DNA of 64,000 bases from an uncultured Prevotellaceae bacterium (GTDB lineage: Bacteria; Bacteroidota; Bacteroidia; Bacteroidales; Muribaculaceae): assembly GCA_900317835.1 (NCBI GenBank), contig ONIL01000002.1, forward strand, positions 62,001-126,000. Reading direction: 5' to 3'. Position 1 is the first letter of the stretch. Each line of letters starts with the position of its first letter. The notes under the pieces were generated by a model. The model saw only the letters and a list, made by a program, of their open reading frames with translations, had not been told where the DNA came from and did no database searches. Below, one piece after another: positions 60,867-64,000 of the stretch. The position numbers and the translations under genes were made by a program.

Positions 60867-62558
60867 TTGACGATGGGAGCAGCGAGTCACAGCGGGTCTC
60901 TAGCACAACAGCGCTGGCATGGTATTGCCTACTGGTGCTTGTTGGCGGTGTCTTGTGCCGTTTTCCTTGTCATGAATGTCCTTACTACTTTCAAGGAGGA
61001 CGACTTGGCTTTCTCGCTGATTGAGGGTGTATGGACTCCGATTGACTCCCTTTGGGACCTCGCAAGATCACATGTTAACCATTTTGTTGATAGCAATGGC
61101 CGCACAGCCAATCTGGTAGCGTCTCTGTTTTGCGGACTGTTGGGGAAGACGTTGTTCAATATTTGCAATGCGTTGGTGTTCGGCCTCTTGGCTCATGTGT
61201 TGTGTCTCCTGACGGTCGGACGCCGTTCATTGCTGGCTCTGTCGATGTTCCTCGTGATGGTGGGTACTTGTTTCCCTGTCCCGGGTGAGACCATGCTGTG
61301 GCTCGACGGCAGTTGCAACTACATGTGGGCTATCACGTTGTCCTTGTTGTTGGCATGGCACTTGATGCGTAACTGTGACATGCCGTTGCGTTGGGGTGGG
61401 GCGGTCGCGCTCTTCCTGGCGGCATTTGTGGCAGGTAGCTTTAACGAAGCAACTTCTTTTGGCTTCTTTATGGGATGGTGTTTGTATTATGCGGTTAACC
61501 GTCACTGTCTCAACCGCAGGGTGGTCATTGCTCTTGCAGGCTACTTGCTGGGAATAATGGTGATCGTCGCGTCGCCAGGAGCGTGGCAACGAGCGTCGGG
61601 TGATATAGTTACCAACCTGGCATTTTCTGATTTGTTATCAAGCCGCTGGTTTATCTTCAGCGAGAAGTTGTGCCGGTTCTATCTTCCCGTGGCTGCAATG
61701 GCGGTTGGCGTATTGGCTTTGTTGTTCCGCAAGGGAAAAGAGGTGCTGCAAAGCCCTTGGACCTATATTTTCCTGGCTATCTCACTGGTGATGTTCTTGC
61801 TGGGTGTTATCCATGAGCGAGCCTATTCTCCGCTGGTGACAGTGGCCTTTATCATTGTCGTGATTGCTGCCAACTGGCTGCTGGAAAGATGGCCAGTGGT
61901 TAGGGTCGCATCTGTGGTGGCCTGCCTGGCTTTGGCTGGTTTTACATTTGCTCGGGGAATAACGGTGCTGTCGGCCTACAAGACCTATGATGACCAAGTG
62001 GTGGAGGAGATTATTGCCGCTCCTCGTCAGGCCGTGTTGCTGGAACGTCAATTTGATGGCTATAGCCGCTTTGTGAAGCCAATGAATTACAATTCCACCG
62101 TGTTCTTTGGCCACGAGATTGTCTATTGCGGTTACTACGGCAAGGATAACGTGCAATTTGTCAGCGATTCAATCCATGCACGGTTCCATTCGGGGCGACT
62201 GCTGGAAGGGGCAGCAAAATTGCCCTTGAAGAGCGATTGCCCTAATGTTGTCGGTGATATTCTTTCATTTGATAATCAGGATTATATGGTCGTGACGTTG
62301 CGGCTCGATACTCTGCCGTGCACGCCTCAAACGGCGCGATACTACATGGCCGATTCCGACAAAGCGTTAACTGTTGCCGAACGAGAACGACGCCATAATT
62401 ATGGTCTGATTACCGATTACACTCCTCAGGGATTCTACCCCTTGTCCTATCAGGGTCACAATTTCCTTATTTTCCCATTAATGGACAGCACCACATCGCG
62501 AATTGTCTTCCCGTTGGATTATGATTTGTCGCGAGGCGAGGTAACCATCAGCCGATAA
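60867..62558 (+). CDS. DUF6056-type polytopic membrane protein, second copy
   Basis: 563 residues with the same helices and motifs as the preceding gene (NVLTTFKEDDLAFSLIEG, PGETMLWLDGSCNYMWAITLSLLLAW, GSFNEATSFGFFMGW, CGYYGKDNVQFVSDSIHARFHSG). Sixteen bp separate them, so they are co-transcribed. Start may be the third codon. No catalytic role is shown. Confidence 0.8.
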   Translation: MTMGAASHSGSLAQQRWHGIAYWCLLAVSCAVFLVMNVLTTFKEDDLAFSLIEGVWTPIDSLWDLARSHVNHFVDSNGRTANLVASLFCGLLGKTLFNICNALVFGLLAHVLCLLTVGRRSLLALSMFLVMVGTCFPVPGETMLWLDGSCNYMWAITLSLLLAWHLMRNCDMPLRWGGAVALFLAAFVAGSFNEATSFGFFMGWCLYYAVNRHCLNRRVVIALAGYLLGIMVIVASPGAWQRASGDIVTNLAFSDLLSSRWFIFSEKLCRFYLPVAAMAVGVLALLFRKGKEVLQSPWTYIFLAISLVMFLLGVIHERAYSPLVTVAFIIVVIAANWLLERWPVVRVASVVACLALAGFTFARGITVLSAYKTYDDQVVEEIIAAPRQAVLLERQFDGYSRFVKPMNYNSTVFFGHEIVYCGYYGKDNVQFVSDSIHARFHSGRLLEGAAKLPLKSDCPNVVGDILSFDNQDYMVVTLRLDTLPCTPQTARYYMADSDKALTVAERERRHNYGLITDYTPQGFYPLSYQGHNFLIFPLMDSTTSRIVFPLDYDLSRGEVTISR

Positions 62559-62582
62559 AACCTTCAGCAGTTGTGCTTGAAA

Positions 62583-64000
62583 TCAAAAGGTCAAGAGGTA
62601 ATCAATAAATAAAGAAACATCCTTGATGTTGATGATGCCGTTACCATCGATATCAGAATTCTGGATCAGGATGCTGTTATTGTCGCCCAGCAGGTAGTCA
62701 AGCAGCATCGTCAGGTCCTTGATGTTCACGTTACCATCACCATTCATGTCGCCGACATTGATTTCAGTTAAACCCTGGATGACTGAGAATAGATGCCAAT
62801 AGTCGGTTGATTGATAAGCCTCTAAAGCATCGTTAGGCACCCTTAGTTCAGCATGGTTGTAGCACGTGAACGTGAAGCAGTTGCTGTTCTCCATGACTGG
62901 TGGGATGCTTGAGGTGCTGATAATGCTCTCGATGGCGTTGCAATAGAAAAAAGCCCTATTACCAATAAATGTGACCCCCGAACCTAAAGTCACATCGCTA
63001 AGTCCTGTGCAACCCTGGAATGCCGCGCTGCCGATGCTGGTCACTGACTCGGGAATGACAATGGTAGTAAGCGAGCAGCAGTTGTCAAAAGCATGCTGGC
63101 CGATGCTGGTCACCGTGCCGGGGATATGGACACTCGTCATGTTCTCGCATCCCTCAAGGGCATTGTCGCCAATGGCTGTTACCGTCAAGTCGTTGCCGTA
63201 GAGGTTGACTGTCTCGGGGATGACCACATCGCCCTGAAAAATGTGGTAATTGTCATCGGTATAGACCAATGAGGCGGTTGTGGCGCTGGTCATCACATAG
63301 TTGAAGTAACCCGTCGAGAAAGCGTAGTCAAATCCCTGGATGTCGTCAAACAGTTTCCAGCAATCGTCGTTTTGATAATTCTCAACAACGACATGAGGCA
63401 TCTGCAGGATGGCATGGTGATAGCAGACCGAGTCAAAGCACAGACTGTCGTCGAGAATGGGCGGAATAAATGCCAGACTTGTCACCGTCATTAAGCTGTC
63501 GCAGTCGGTGAAGGCACGTGAGTTGATTCTGACGACGGACTCGGGCAGGCTGATAGCCGTCAGGCCTTTGCATCCTTGAAATGCTCCGCCGGCAATGCAT
63601 TCTACACCGTTGTCAAGTGTGAGCCGTGTGCCATTGGGCATTTCACCCTTGTACTTGTAGATGATGGGGCCGATGTGAATAAAACCGTTGGGCTGATTGC
63701 TATACCACAAGGTGTTGTCAAACGCACCGATGCCTATCTTGTCAATGTGGTCGGGAAATGTGATGCTTTCAAGTTGTGTGCATTGGTCAAAAGCCCACTC
63801 ATCGATAGTGGTGACCGATTGAGGGAAGCTGATGCTTGTCATGCTGGAACATAAGGTGAATGCGCCCTCACCGATGTGTGTCAAAGAGTTGCCTAGGGTT
63901 ACCGAAGCCAATGAATCACAAGCTGAAAAGGCATAGTCTCCAATGGTTGTGACGGAATTGGGTATGTCGATGTGAGTCAGGGAGAGACAGTTCGAGAAAG
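62583..64000 (-). CDS. BspA-like leucine-rich repeat surface protein, 5' end outside the window
   Basis: At least 472 residues, running past base 64000. It holds many LRR_5 (BspA/TpLRR) repeats with the IP.SVTxIGxxAFxxCxxLxSV pattern (PNSVTTIGDYAFSACDSLAS; PESVTSIGSAAFQGCTGLSD), broken by a non-repeat segment with VENYQNDDCWKLFDDIQGF. The end carries two dockerin-like calcium repeats (GDMNGDGNVNIKDLTMLLDYL; SDIDGNGIINIKDVSLFIDYL). Such proteins are exported and often bind host or bacterial surfaces. Confidence 0.9.
   Translation of the reverse strand, partial: FSNCLSLTHIDIPNSVTTIGDYAFSACDSLASVTLGNSLTHIGEGAFTLCSSMTSISFPQSVTTIDEWAFDQCTQLESITFPDHIDKIGIGAFDNTLWYSNQPNGFIHIGPIIYKYKGEMPNGTRLTLDNGVECIAGGAFQGCKGLTAISLPESVVRINSRAFTDCDSLMTVTSLAFIPPILDDSLCFDSVCYHHAILQMPHVVVENYQNDDCWKLFDDIQGFDYAFSTGYFNYVMTSATTASLVYTDDNYHIFQGDVVIPETVNLYGNDLTVTAIGDNALEGCENMTSVHIPGTVTSIGQHAFDNCCSLTTIVIPESVTSIGSAAFQGCTGLSDVTLGSGVTFIGNRAFFYCNAIESIISTSSIPPVMENSNCFTFTCYNHAELRVPNDALEAYQSTDYWHLFSVIQGLTEINVGDMNGDGNVNIKDLTMLLDYLLGDNNSILIQNSDIDGNGIINIKDVSLFIDYLLTF

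Overview
The window reads as chromosome of a gut-type Bacteroidales, most likely Muribaculaceae or Prevotellaceae. This is inferred from PorZ-like T9SS propeller proteins, DUF4251 lipoproteins, NamZ (DUF1343), secreted proteins ending in dockerin-like pairs, tandem DUF6056 membrane proteins, and repeated Bacteroidetes-type promoters (TTTG, about 19-20 nt, TAnnTTTG). No tRNA, rRNA or CRISPR array was seen.

Layout. 1-30.6 kb is core-like, about 50% GC by eye: two convergent PorZ-like genes, two DUF4251 lipoproteins, sbcDC, a run of small metabolic and repair genes (AlkZ-related, DMT transporter, DNPH1-like hydrolase, thioesterase, FAD/Fe-S dehydrogenase), a CotH protein, then a minus-strand cluster xerD - serine hydrolase - WYL regulator - Na+ symporter - namZ that looks like peptidoglycan-sugar salvage. 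Two secreted nucleases, a YdeI-like gene, an AlkD-like gene, an SDR and a large M6 protease follow.

30688-49566 is an AT-rich genomic island inserted at the 3' end of mnmE. The last 18 bp of mnmE (encoding FCIGK-stop) recur at 30688-30705 with two synonymous differences, and a tyrosine integrase with an excisionase-like partner sits at the mnmE side. The same chromosomal locus, the 3' end of trmE/mnmE, is used by Salmonella SGI1. A 104-bp sequence lies 10 bp inside the left att core and again at 33882, next to another GCAGAA core remnant, so two elements may sit in tandem, with an IS3 insertion at their junction. Cargo is mostly defence-like or unknown: a DUF4143 ATPase with an apparent internal deletion; an operon of a SatD-like cyclase-fold/HTH protein, a DUF3307 membrane protein and a GHKL ATPase fused to a PD-(D/E)XK nuclease; a metallophosphoesterase operon ending in a 49-aa inactive-looking phosphoesterase piece; a membrane protein plus DUF4747-like pair; phage and possible group II intron remnants; HNH-like and DUF2188 small genes; an AbiLi/RloA-type ATPase without its RloB partner; and a winged-helix protein.

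49.5-64 kb returns to core: mnmE, a third secreted nuclease, a flavodoxin-like reductase with a beta-carbonic anhydrase, flavin reductase, an S24 repressor-like protein, M16 peptidase, two GT2 glycosyltransferases, frr, two DUF6056 proteins, and a BspA-like leucine-rich repeat protein running off the end.

The best candidates for something undescribed are the SatD/DUF3307/GHKL-nuclease operon and the tandem mnmE-targeted island that carries it.
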